DNA of 64,000 nt from Gnetum montanum (GCA_015680685.1 MNCI01010857.1:78065-142064); one strand, 5' to 3'; counted from the stretch's first letter, positions 1-10,967 are shown. The notes: generated by a model not told the origin, from the letters alone. Made by a program: numbers and translations.

Positions 1-100
1 AAAGAGAGAAGTTGCTAAGATGTGCCACTTGTTGCAAATCCTTGCCTAAGCCTCAAGAATATGCTGAATAATTGTGGTCTTAAAATTTCATGCTGTTTCA
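1..100 (-). repeat. Element A, 3' LTR (inner end only)
   Basis: Bases 1-100 align with 15954-16053, the end of the other A LTR: both carry the string gatgtgccacttgtt and finish in a TTTCA end. Read on the minus strand this is the LTR start TGAAAC. The rest of this LTR, about 1.1 kb, lies before the window, so the target-site duplication of A cannot be tested here. Confidence 0.8.
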
Positions 101-115
101 ATGTCCCCTATTTGT
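101..115 (-). other. Element A polypurine tract candidate
   Basis: On the minus strand AAATAGGGGACAT lies directly against the LTR start TGAAAC. Element D has the matching layout, AAAGAGGGATCAT against TGAAAC at 51261-51279, so the purine run and the short CAT spacer are shared. Confidence 0.55.
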
Positions 116-1300
116 TGACATTTAGAGGACTTGCCTAAAAGATGTTGACAAAGAATACGAAACATCATAGAGGTAAAGAAACCAACATCATTCGTCAGTA
201 ACTACCCAGATTTTGCTCTATCAAGCCTGGAAGTGCGAAGGTGAGAATGCAAAAAGTAGGAGAGGATTTTACAATTATGAGGGAGGGAGGCTCGAGGAAG
301 AATCAAGCATATGAGCAAGATACTTTGCAAACATGCTATTAGGCATCTTCTCAGGGGTGTTTTCTTGAGAGGTTACGCTATTGTACTGTATAAGCGGGGC
401 TTGCCTGGATGAGTTGCGTTATGCCCGTATGGCCTGGATGAGTTGTGTTTCATCAATTTTTCCTAGCTTTTCCCACTCTTTTTGTTTTTTTTTGAAATAA
501 AGATGCTTTCCATGAGTCAAGTTACGTTACGCCAATTCATGGATGGGATGATTATCATGTGCGAAAGAGTTCCTGTATGCTCACATTCTGTACAAACAGG
601 AGGAAAGGGTAAAGGCAGTTGTAGAGACTAGGATCAGGAAAGAGTAAGATCAGGTGATTGGTGGGGTAAAGGAAGTTTCCACACTACCAAGAAGTCAGGC
701 TAGTCCATGTAGCTACCTCGAAATGTTGTGACACCTCACCCTCCCAGTGAACGAATTTTTGACTAATGCTATCATGGCAAGTAACCTACAAAATGTAACA
801 AAGAATCGAGAACAAAAGTAATCGCCCTAATTTTTGGGAAGGTTGTTGAAACAAGTACCATCCAAAGTGAAAAGGAGAGTGTAGTCCATGGAGAAGAAAC
901 CGTAGCAAGAGGCACTAGTCCTATTGTTCACATCACGGCTCAGGAATTCACCGTCGAGAGCCAGATTCATCTTATCCATCTAACTAGGCAAGGAGCTAGT
1001 TAGATGAATCTACTAAGCCAAGATCTGGTGACGATGAAGGCTGGAGGTAGCCAAGGCTACAGATTACCATAGTTTGCTTGGGGCTCCGAGCAGTGAAGCT
1101 GGCCATAGGAGTTGCATTTGTTGAGTTGTCATTGTAGCAGCATCTCCGAGGGATTAGTAGTATGCCTTTCAGCATACCTAAGAAATCAGTAGGATGCTAG
1201 GAGGGTAGAAGCGTTGCGTCTATTCCAACGCCCTACCCGTTCCAGCCAGGTAGGGATTTCATGCAAGAATAATCACACTTGCTTGCTTCATGGATTGTTT
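116..1300 (-). other. Element A 3' untranslated region
   Basis: About 1.2 kb between the 3' LTR and the distal tandem array. I see no supported coding frame. It holds a short direct repeat (GCCTGGATGAGTTG, near 402-416 and 430-445) and an inverted repeat listed separately. Long 3' untranslated regions are usual in Tat-lineage elements. Confidence 0.5.
963..1010. repeat. Inverted repeat with an 11-bp stem
   Basis: CATCTAACTAG (977-987) and CTAGTTAGATG (996-1006) are exact reverse complements around an 8-base loop. A second overlapping pair, AGATTCATC (963-971) and GATGAATCT (1002-1010), could form a competing longer fold. It may be chance or a structural element of the element's RNA. Confidence 0.45.
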
Positions 1301-1304
1301 GTTG

Positions 1305-1700
1305 GTAGATTTTTAGTTTTAAGCGCTGGTGGACTGTTGTTGCTGGTTTTAAGTCTCAACAGACCATGGTCCTAGTTTAAATTCTGGGCACACTAAAGCG
1401 TGCTAGTTTTACGTCATAGCGGATGACAGGAGAGCTAGATTATGGTCTTAGTAGACTGTGTTGTGGTTGTCATTTTTGTGTCATGATGCAAGGACAAGTC
1501 TGTATTGGTTTAACATCTCAGAGGATAGATGCTTACCTTGCTAGTTTCACGTCATGGCGGATGGTCAAAAACCTTGCCAGTTTAGTGTCATGGTGGACAT
1601 GTACAAGAAATGCCATTTTTACATTCTAGTGGACAAGTACAACACCGCCAACTTTACATCGTAGTGGACATTTGTTAGAGCACTAGTTTTACGTCATAAT
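1305..1700. repeat. Distal tandem array of element A
   Basis: About ten diverged copies of a roughly 40-bp unit whose core reads CTAGTTTTACGTCATGGCGGA on the plus strand, variants including agtttaGTGTCATGGTGGAC and ctagttttACGTCATAATGG. The array lies just beyond the integrase end and before the 3' untranslated region. The same core recurs at 10281-10710, 26636-26930, 37285-37480, 45640-45780 and 49430-49765. Confidence 0.7.
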
Positions 1701-1749
1701 GGAGGTTTGTTACCTTGCATTTGAGCCAAGCTATTGTCTAAATGTGGTA

Positions 1750-3141
1750 CTACTTCAGATATGTGTGATTCACCAGATTTGGAAGTTCGTTACTATCGAT
1801 GTTTGCTAGCCTAAATGCTCCGTTGCCGTATGCGTTGATGACCAGGAAAGGGCCTTCCCAGCTTGTAGATAATTTGCTCACTAGTTCACGAACAGACTTG
1901 AGAATGAAATCTCCTTTCTTAATTAGTCGTTGATGCAGGTTGCGATGATGTTTCTTCTTCTGCCTATCCTGATATTTTTCGATGCTATTGAGCATCTGGA
2001 TGCATTTCTCCTCCACTGAGTCTAGATCCACGATTCTGGACTCACTGTGTTGAGTCTCATTTATAACCATGGAGAGGACCATACATAGTGAGGGAACCTA
2101 TAGTTCAAGAGGCAACATTGCTTCAGATTTGTAGACTAGGTTGTAAGGCATCCTACCAGTAGTTTTCCTGCATGTTTTACGATAGGCCCATAGCAAGTAG
2201 AGGATCTTTCCATGCCATCGTTTCTTATTGCTGCTGAGCATCGCTTTTAGTAAATTGGTGACCACCTTGTTTGTTGCCTCTACTTGACCATTTTCTTATG
2301 GATAGTAAGGAGAGGAAAAAGATTTCTTAATACAAAGGTTGTTATAGAAAGATTTGGTTTTGGCACTACTAAATTATGACCCATTATCGGTCACAATAGT
2401 TATGGGAAGCCTAAACCTGGTTACTATGTTATCCAAGATAAAATGACAAACCTGTTGGGATATAGTCTTGCATAAGGGAATAACCTTGACCCACTTCATG
2501 AAGTATTTGGTGGTAGTGATAATGAAGCTATGTCCTGCGGAAGACTTAGGCGTGATGGGGCCTATGATGTCTAGTCCCCATTATTGGAATGACTAGGTAA
2601 TCTATGTCATATGTAATTTAGTTGGTGACACTTGTATCAGATTTGAGTAACACTAGTACGTGTCACATGTGTTAACCTTGGCGAGGTAGCCTCACTCAAT
2701 GTATGGCTAGTAATACCCTAAGCATCTAATTTTAGTGGCCATGGCTCATGGGGCTATGTGTCCTCTGCATAGTCCCTCATGAACTTCACTAACTATCTTT
2801 TTTGATTAGTCACTATTAATGTAGGTTAATAATACCCTATTGAAGGAGCATCTACAGAGAGTATTATCTTTGATGATGATGTATTACTTGACACACTTGC
2901 GGATTGCATCCTTTTGTGCAGCTATTAACTCATGCAGTGGTTCGCCATGCAGAAGGTAGACTTTAATGTTATCGTACCATTCTAGAGTTCCTTCCATAGT
3001 TAGGGAAGATATTTTCACTACTTGGATGATAGGATCTATACATTTCATCATTAAATTAGGCCAAGTGGCAAACAAATGTGATGACACATTTAAAGCTAGC
3101 ATAGCTAATGCATCAGCTATAGTGTTCTCACTACGCGACAT
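1750..3141 (-). pseudogene. Element A integrase (pol C-terminus), broken
   Basis: Integrase inserts element cDNA into the host genome. The region stays in the frame of RT and RNase H. A zinc-finger part with a C-x-x-x-C pair lies near 2640-2760. The core has all three acidic positions: GLDIIGP near 2560-2580, TDNGS near 2377-2394 and a Y-Y-P...ENGQVEATN block near 2268-2300. The C-terminal part (2082-1750) has the SWEGPFLV-type motif and ends LVNHTYLK. At least six stops interrupt it, several where relatives have Trp or Gln. Its downstream neighbour is the distal array. Identification as gypsy integrase is firm; it cannot be functional as read. Confidence 0.85.
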
Positions 3142-3159
3142 GTGTCGGATGTCGGTGGT

Positions 3160-3987
3160 TGCAAATTATTTCAGAAGATCTTTATCGATATTCTAGTAGG
3201 GCTACATATGCACAGCCTTGCAGGTGTAGACTTCCATGATCTGATTGACAATGAGCATTGAATCGCCTCGGATTGCCAAGTGTTGAACGTTGAGTTCCTT
3301 AGTTACTAATAGTCCCTTAAGAAACCCCTTGTATTTTGCCACGTTTTTTGTACAAGGGAAGGCCAAGTGGTAAGCCAATGGATGAACATCCTTAGGAGAA
3401 AGCATAATGATGGTGGTGGTGCTACCACCTCTGGTGGTTGAAGCTCTATCAAAGTATAACATTACTTCAAGGCCTATTGATCCAGGGCTTAAACAATGTA
3501 CATGTTCATTAGGAAACTCAAGCTCTATTATGGCCTTATCGTTAACAGGTGATGTTACTAGCTGGTCAGCTATTACTTGGCCTTTCGTTGAAGATTGACC
3601 AATGTAGTACCAATCAAATTCTGCTGTGAAGGCTTTCCAGTGGGCTATCCTACTGCTTTCATATATATTGTTCGTGATTGCACGTAGAATGTTGTTTTTG
3701 CAAATTATGTTAACTTGGCTGCAGAAAAGATAGTGTCTACATTTTTTGAGTGCAAAGACTAATTCTAAACAGTTACACTCTACTTCATTATACCTTATTT
3801 CATATGCAAATAGAGAGTGACTTAGATAATATATAAGGATTTCCAACCCATCGTCCCTCTTCTGACATAATAACACAGCTATGGACATGTCTGAACTTGC
3901 CAGGTAGATGTAGAAAGGCTGATCCCTTTGTGATGGAAAAACCTTTAGCAAATATAGCAGCCCTTTCTTTAGGTTGTCAAATGCAGG
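3160..3987 (-). pseudogene. Element A RNase H followed by second (archaeal-type) RNase H
   Basis: RNase H removes RNA from the RNA-DNA hybrid. The first domain (about residues 10-95 of the 3951-3202 frame) has the gypsy pattern YIYLASSDMSIAVLL...YNEVECNCLELVFALKKCRHYL. A second domain follows (about residues 160-245), with LYFDRAS, KNVAKYKG and IRGDSMLIVNQI, where the D, E-equivalent and D blocks of archaeal-type RNase H stand. A second RNase H of this kind is a recognised mark of the Tat lineage. In the middle block the usual Glu reads as Lys (VAKYKG). A stop at 3988-3990 separates it from RT, and the frame is otherwise continuous. Confidence 0.85.
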
Positions 3988-3990
3988 CTG

Positions 3991-5202
3991 TCAGTTCTCA
4001 GTCCATTTGAAGTTAACCCCCTTCTTGAGCAGATGTTGCATAGGATGCAATTTTTCTGTTAACTTCAAGATGAACCTCCTAATAAATTGTAACCTACCTT
4101 GCAACCCATGTAGTTCTTTGAGGTTTGTAGGTGGTGTTTGGTTAACTATGGCCTTAACCTTGTCGGGGTCGACTTGTATGCTAGCCTCTGATACTACAAA
4201 CCCCAACATGGGTCTAGTTTTTACTCCAAACACATATTTTTTTGGGTTGAGCCATAGGTCGTGCCTAAGACATCGTGTGAGGATTAACTCTAGGCCTTCT
4301 GGGTGATCTTTCAACTTCTTAGATTTGACAGCTATGTCATCTATGTAGTCATTCAATCTCTCTAAGAGGAAATCACTAAAGATATATGTCATGGCTCGTT
4401 GATAAGTTTCTCTAGCATTTTTTAGCCCAAAAGGTATCATGGTGTAATAGAAAGTTCCCCAGGGAACCATGAAAGTTGTAGTTAGTTGATGTTCTGGGTT
4501 AATACGGATTTGATTATACCACAAAAATCCATCCATGAAGGATAGTAATGCATGGCCAGCTGTTGTGTCGATAAGTTGGTCAATACCTAGTAATGGGAAA
4601 TTTTCTTTAACCATTGCCTTGTTCAGATCGCAAAAGTCTATACAGATGCATATTTCTCCCGTTTTCTTAGAAACAATGACAATGTTTGACACCTAGTCCA
4701 AATAATCAACCATGTGGATGAAACCAGCTTGGTATAGCTTAGTGATTTCATCACACACTGCCAACATGATTTCAAGCTTAATCTTTTGTGCTTTATGTCT
4801 AATCGCTTTAATGCCGGGGTTTATCACAATGTTGTGTTGTATTAGTCATGGGTTTAAACCTAACATGTCTTCGTACAACCATGCAAACACCATAATGTTG
4901 TGGAGTACTCGAGATATATTGCTCTACGTTTGCTGGTCAAGGAGGGAACTAACCTTCAGATCTTTGTTTGCTCCTTTCTGCATCACCACAGGGATCTTAG
5001 AGAGGGGATCCTCGGTCACATCACCAACCTCCAGGTCTAGGGTTTAGGAAAAATGTTCTGGCCAATCTGGGGATATTTCTAAGGCTACTATGGTTACATC
5101 ACAGAAGAGGGCATCGGTTCCTATCATTGCAAGATTATTATGTCTAAAAGCTTCCCCGTATGGGCCTGTCAAGGCTAGGGGTGCAAGTAAAGCTTTGTCC
5201 AT
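3991..5202 (-). pseudogene. Element A reverse transcriptase
   Basis: RNA-dependent DNA polymerase of the gypsy type. The frame runs from an ATG at 5202 without indels into RNase H and integrase, about 1150 codons to 1750. An in-frame TAA stands directly before that ATG. Motifs in order: a VFAWLYEDM linker near 4890, VSKKTGEICICIDFCDLNK, FMDGF with the first catalytic Asp, MIPFGLKNA and YIDD near 4336-4347. The thumb and connection end in FKWTEN. Stops occur at the Trp of the usual P-E-W motif near 4693 and at a few other codons. RT is divergent to the antisense gene that starts at 5783. It is firmly RT; whether the ATG or a splice supplies its start is open. Confidence 0.85.
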
Positions 5203-5782
5203 TTACGAACTAACCTACAAAACCACCAAGAACAGAAGTTGTTACATTTTTTTTGTTAACATGTTGAAGTGAAAGAAGGTTTTAAAGGTATATCTTAAAA
5301 AAAAGAAAGGTTATCAGTTTAAGGTCTTAGCAAACCATTACAATATACACAGTTTCCAAGAAAATAATGAGTCAGGTTTCTTAGATGAAAGCATAAGGTT
5401 TCTACGAACTATGATGAAAGGTAGAACGTGGAATTTCTAGTGTGTCAAAATAGCTAATTTAGGATTTTGTGCAGACAATAGTTAGTGCGACCAGATTACA
5501 AAATGATAAGCTATGCATTAGTTTAGGGTCTTTTCGGACTATCATCAATGGGCTATCTACAGGATTAATGGTGCAATCTTCACGCTTCATGTCGAAATGT
5601 CATACTTGTGTTTCAAGAGAGTTCTGTGTTGATCGTACATGAGAACAGAAAGTTTTTACCCTCTCATTTATAAGTAGACTGTTCATCCTGAGAATAAACT
5701 GTAAACATCGCAAGGTTGAGCTAAACTAATGCAGAAAGAAAGCATAAGCAAATGATTTTTTGGAGGTTGTTCAAGTGTAACC
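5203..5782. promoter_or_regulatory. Divergent spacer between pol and the antisense gene
   Basis: A 580-bp non-coding stretch separates the head of pol (minus strand) from the head of the antisense gene (plus strand). It contains TTTATAAG at 5667-5674, which reads CTTATAAA on the other strand. On the minus strand it also has AG-ended pyrimidine-rich stretches (near 5215 and, inside pol, near 5175) that could act as 3' splice sites for the sense RNA. Promoter and splice roles are inferences. Confidence 0.35.
5669..5674 (+). promoter_or_regulatory. TATA-like box for the antisense gene
   Basis: TATAAG lies 109 bases before the ATG at 5783, which would allow a start of transcription near 5700 and a leader of about 80 bases. 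Short TATA-like strings are common in AT-rich DNA, so this rests on position only. Confidence 0.3.
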
Positions 5783-8700
5783 ATGGCACTGAAGATTAAA
5801 GGCAAACATGCCAAGTTGGCGAGAATTGATGAGGTACAGGAAAGCTTGGGGCAAATTTAAAAGGCTCAAGTCAAAACTCAGGAGGCTACGCCACTCACTT
5901 AGTAAGTCATTTTTCACCTTTCTTGTATGATTGTTGTTTTCATTGTGATGGAATCATAATTGTATTTTCTCCAAAGATGTGCATTGTGTTGGGTACCGAT
6001 ACCTACCTATGCCAGCTATGCTACTGGAGTTTGTAACATTGCCCCTATCATCATTGTCAAAGACAAACCTTGCACCATCGCAAGGGTTTGGGTGATCCTA
6101 GGTAATATTGTATAACCATAATACGTAGCTAGTCAGGAGTCTAGGTATTATACTTTCACACAATGTAAATGGGGTTTTGTTGCCTTACCTGTAATGGTTG
6201 CATGTTATGCTAGAGTAATATGCGATGTTACCTTTATCGTCATTGTCAGAAACAAACCTTGCACCGTCACAAGGGTTTGGGCAGTTTTGGTAATGCACTT
6301 CTAGTGTAACATGTGACTTTCTGGGAGTTGTTACAATGAGAGCCCTAGTGTTGCTTAATGGATTTTTTTTGTGAACCTTGTTTTGATTTGTTTGCTTCTG
6401 AAATTGTTAGTATGGCTAAACTGCTTTTTCTAATGGTGGCGCGCTCTACTTTAAAGGATTATGCTAAAGCCCATCTTGATCATCCTGGACAGTGTGGGCA
6501 TTCTATGTTGTTTACATATCCCCATGGCCAATGTTCATCCTCCTCATGCTCATGTAGGGGAAGAGGCGGTTTGGTTCTGGTAAGGTGCACGGGAGTTTCT
6601 GTAGTTTTTTTTTGTGTAATTTCAGCATAATTATTTGGTCACATCTACTGGTCGAGATAGCTAACACCATTCTAGAGATGCTACTAGTTGGATTAATGCA
6701 GGGCATCTTAACATTCCTAGTGGATAGCTCAATCAAGACCTTGAGAGGAATAGAACGTGAACAAAGTGTTAAGGGTTTGAGGCATTTATCTTGGATCTGA
6801 GAGATGCCCAGGCTTGATTGTTATCACGCCTACAACACGTTGTTCGTGGCTCATCATCTTACGACATATTTTCAGAATCCACCTAGCATCATGTGTTATG
6901 TAGGCAAGTAGGTGTTTTCAAGGCATTATAATGTGCTAACTATTGTTTGATTTTACGTCATGTATAAACACTTATCTACATTCTGTGATGTAGGTTTTTT
7001 ATTGATGCTAATGGTCTCCAAGGTGATACAAACGTGTTATCTATGGCCGAAATGGCCATAAAGGAATTCACTTCCATCAGCAATGTGTGTGCCGGTGTCC
7101 TAGGATAACTAGGATTTGAAATCCAACACTATACTATCTATTATGTTATATCCTTCGCTAAGTGTAGAGACTCTGGATGGCTGGACAAGGAGTGGACTTT
7201 GGATCGCCCTATCACTGTTGACGATGTACAAAAGAAAATTCCAGTGTTTCCTTTGCCCTTTTGACATGGTAAGTTATGTTATCGTGATCAATTGTATGAC
7301 CTTAATAAGTAGGAATAGTGTATAAGGTTTTATTATTTTTCTATTTTGTCTAAATTGGTTTTTTATGTTTATAGTTAGGAAATCACAGGAGGGGACAGTG
7401 ATAGCTTCTCGATGTGAGGCGAGCAATCTCTTTTTTTGTTAAGGTGACATAAAAGAAGTGCAACATTGGCTCTTCCATGGAGTGGCCCTAGCTGTCATAA
7501 CCAATGACATCTAAGAAGTTGGATTGATGGAGCTATTTCTAGTTGTAACCCCTGATGTGACAATAGTCGAAATGTTAACCCTAGTTGACTCCTTTACCAA
7601 AGAAGCTGAGCATCTTCACATGCGCGTGCGTAATGTGCGTGTGAGTTTTGACATTAATGTGTGACTATTCGTCGATGTTTTTGGTGTTCCTTCTGATGGT
7701 CTTTCAGTGGAAGAAAGATTAAAGAGAGGTTCTAAGAAATAGAAGGACATAGTAGAGTGGCTAGCGATTAGAAAAGAACCAAAAGACATCATCGCTGATA
7801 AAATCCAGCTAGATGTGATGAATTTCATTTATCCCCTCTTCTAAGCTTGCACCTTCCCCAAAATACTCTCCCAAGGAAGGATCCTTAGCATAGAGTAGGC
7901 TCAAATCATGTGGGAGGTTATGGAGGAGGGGACATGATATAATTGGGCTAGTTACCCTGCTAAAGGCCTACAAGTTAAAATGGTCAAGCTTCGCAAGAAG
8001 CATGAGTCTCATTTCAACGTGCATTTTGCCTTTTTTATAGCTTTCTTTCAGTGTTTTGTGAAGTTCCTAGTGGTTCACAGGGATGGGGTCTGGGTGTAGC
8101 AAGATCATAACTAGATTTCCAAATCATGGATTTCCCAGGTTTTCCACACCGTTCGATCCCAAGATTCCCCTGAAGGTATCGGGGAGTCATTTTCACTCAC
8201 GACTAAGGATTTGGTGACACCTCATGTGCGAGGCCAAGACAGCATGGGTGTAGCATCTCTTTCTCACATTGGTAGTGTGTCGAGGAGGAAATGCCTGGCA
8301 GAAGAAATAGTTGATTCATCAGTCCAGTGGAAAAAGCATCATCTGGCCGTGGAATCTTCTGGCCTGACTGGTGAAGAGGAAAGGAAACTGTGGATCAGGT
8401 TTCATAGGAATGACCCTCTGGCTAGTATGTAGAAGAATGTATGATTAGTTTATGTGCATTACACTACATATACACATCTTTGCATTGTGTAGTGCTTGTG
8501 AAAAGTTAATAAATTTTTATTTTTGGTTAACTTCGTTGTTTGAGAGAAAAAAGGAAGGATGTAGTGGGATTGACCCTTGAAAGAGGGGCCATAGTTTTAT
8601 GACATGGAGAAAGGGCCCCGTTGTTTGAAAAAGAAGCCCTGGTTAATAATGTGGGTAGCACACAAGCTCCTGTTCCCAAGGTGGAAATGGTTGTAGAGGA

Positions 8701-10159
8701 CACCGAGGTCCTTTTTGATGAGCCAGAAAAGGAGGAGCGGCTGGTCGTTGGTGAGTTTTGTTGTTGTAATGTTCCGATTGGCTTTTGTCTACTGTGCTAT
8801 GTTTAACCTATTTTATTTGCATAGTAGGAACTTCTGGGAATAGTGGCATACCTTTGTCAGCAACCCTAACTAAGCATTGGGGTGACGTTCCTGATAAATT
8901 TTCCTTTATGGAAGGCATTGTGAATGATATGGTCATTCTCTTAGAGCAAATTGATCTTGAAATTAGTACGTCACTGTTGTTACGTAGGAGTTTTTGAAAG
9001 TGTGACATTACGTTATTCTGTTACATTTAATTGTTAATTTATTTTTTTGCAAGATCTCGTCTCAAATGTGATCCCAAAGAGCCTATCGACATAGACACAG
9101 TTCCTAACCCTTCACTAGAGATGACCGAAGTGCCACGCAGCCTTTATGATGAGATGCATAAATGTGCATTATGCTTGGCCCATTCTTTATTGGAGTGTCA
9201 GAACATCAACGAAGGTCTTTGGAAGAGGTTGCAGAAAATAGAAAAGGAGAAAATGTACCTAATTACTAAGGTTAAGGATTTGGAGTCCCAGAACGAATTT
9301 TTGCAAGCTCGAGAGACCACCGACAAGAATTGGTGGACAGCTGTGATTGACTACACCTGTTATTGGATGACTGTTAGGAACAATGTCCAAGCTAGTCATG
9401 AGCTCATTAAATAACATATGAAAACAGGACTTCTAGCCTAGAACAACCAAGATTGGAAGGATTTTATCATGAGGATCCAAGAATGGGGGCAGGCACAAAA
9501 AGAGCATAAGCATGTGTATAAGCAAGAATGTGCTACTTACTGCCAACATTACAGGGATTATGTGGTTGAAGAGTACTCCCTCCAGTTATTCCTTGATGTC
9601 ATCAAGGCTTCTAGAGTGTATGAAAAATTTTAGGAGTAAGTGACAATAAGCACCTCCCCTTAGATGAAAATAAGCCTTCCTGGTGGGGAGACTACTATCC
9701 CTTCCTTCTTTCCTGAACCACCCCAGTGGGCTCCTATGGAAAAAGGGAAGGTAAAGGTTGGAGTTGATTTAGGAGATGCCTTTTGGGCTGAGCTTACTAT
9801 GTATGAGATCATGCGACGTTTGTTAGTCGGCCTGGAAAAAATTCCTTTCGTAGCCAACATAAGACCATCACAAGTAAGATATGCTATAGTTTTATTATTT
9901 TTATGTCTACTTTTGGTGGTGATGCTAATGTTTTTTTCATGTCAAATCATAGGATCGACAGGAAGAGGATCTTCATAAAGAGGAGCATGAGGAAGGTAAT
10001 GGCCCTCATGAAGAGGGTCGTCTTGAGGAGGAACCCCATAGAGAGTATCGTCCCCATGAGGAGACACCGTGCAAAGAAGGTCCTTATGAAGATGACCCTC
10101 ATGAGGCAGAGGTGGAGCTAAATGACACTGATGGAAGTGGTAACAAAAAGGGTGTGTAG
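5783..10159 (+). pseudogene. Antisense multi-exon gene of element A (aORF-A)
   Basis: A gene of unknown function lying antisense between protease and RT. Likely exons: 5783-5901, an uncertain one near 6400-6579, 6626-6907, 6994-7268, 7444-8424, 8595-8750, 8825-8965, 9054-9873 and 9953-10159. Introns are GT-AG, and phases agree across most joins (2 at 6907/6994, 1 at 7268/7444, then 1, 1, and 0 at 9873/9953). Exon 7444-8424 stays in one frame, with stops only. It contains FVDVFGVPSDGLSV, FLVVHRDG and SQDSPEGIGESF, which align with the B copy. The middle is coiled-coil-like (LWKRLQKIEKEK...VKDLESQ). The last exon is rich in Glu and His with repeated PHEE/PHEA units and ends GNKKGV. The VPSDG region faintly recalls plant-mobile-domain or plant-transposon-protein families; I did not verify this. 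Stops and at least one 1-base shift (near 9054) break it. Confidence 0.65.
6036..6283. repeat. Duplicated 57-bp segment inside aORF-A
   Basis: The segment at 6036-6093 (core GACAAACCTTGCACCATCGC) recurs at 6227-6283 with a few changes, about 190 bp apart. It lies in a part of the gene where exon limits are unclear, so it may be intronic or an exon duplication. Confidence 0.5.
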
Positions 10160-10280
10160 TGTGCCAATATTGGCCAAACATTTTGTTATAATGGAAGGGA
10201 ATAAAAAGTAATGATCAATGTGATTGTGAAGTAACATTTTTAATAATTATTTTTTTTAGTTTATGAAAGGAAACGTATCA

Positions 10281-10710
10281 TTAGAAAGATTAAGCATTTT
10301 AGGCCACTGCGAGCTGCTAATGGTTTAATGCCATTTCGGGCTAGGCCATTGTAAGTGTAAAAGAATAAATAGAAATCGCCAATTGTAGGCCATAGCGGGC
10401 CGTAACTAGTTTAAGGCCATTTCGGACTAGTGATTGTAAGCGTAAAAGAATAAACAAAAATTTCCAGTTTTAGGCCATAGTGGGTCGTAACTAGTTTAAG
10501 GCCATTTCGGGTCAGTGATAGTTTAAGGTTGTCTCAGGCCAGGCCACACACATGGAAGGTAGTAAACAAAATTGCAAGTTTTAGGCCATAGCGGGCCACA
10601 ACTGGTTTAAGGCCATTTTGGGTCGACGATAGTAAGTGTAAAAGAATAAACAGAAATTTCCAGTTTTAGGCCATAGCAAGTCATAACTATTTTAGGGCCA
10701 TTTCAGGCTA
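10281..10710. repeat. Proximal tandem array of element A, two-part units
   Basis: Roughly 90-bp units, each with two related halves: a TTTTAGGCCATAGCGGGCC half and a TTTAAGGCCATTTCGG half, joined by a GTAAAAGAATAAA(C/T) linker seen three times. About four to five units are visible. The array lies 120 bp after the stop of aORF-A and about 260 bp from the end of the protease frame on the other strand, so it marks the meeting point of two convergent frames. Confidence 0.75.
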
Positions 10711-10967
10711 GCGATTGTTTAAAAGTGTAATGATAACAATGTGACATAACGGAATGTAAGTCATATGCTTGTAAGCAATGTAAACCGATATAACATGTTA
10801 CATCAACATGTTTATTAGTTAACCCTGCAGCTACTTCTTGATTTTTTTCAAGCTTGGTGACTTGTATGAATGAGGAGGCTTATTATAGCATTCCTCTACG
10901 CTACCATCTTCTCCCTGAAAGGGTAGTTTAGCCCAAGTCAAGCTTTCATTGGCCACAGTCTTGGCCT
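10711..10967. other. Spacer between array and protease end
   Basis: No coding signal beyond the array. It falls within the presumed sense-strand intron, just downstream (minus strand) of the splice donor at 10968-10973. Confidence 0.4.

Noticed and set aside
3974-5047. Plus-strand frames across RT
   Set aside because: They are shadows of the A RT frame, whose catalytic motifs are on the minus strand.
7616-7828. Minus-strand frame in the antisense gene
   Set aside because: Shadow of exon 7444-8424, which aligns with aORF-B.
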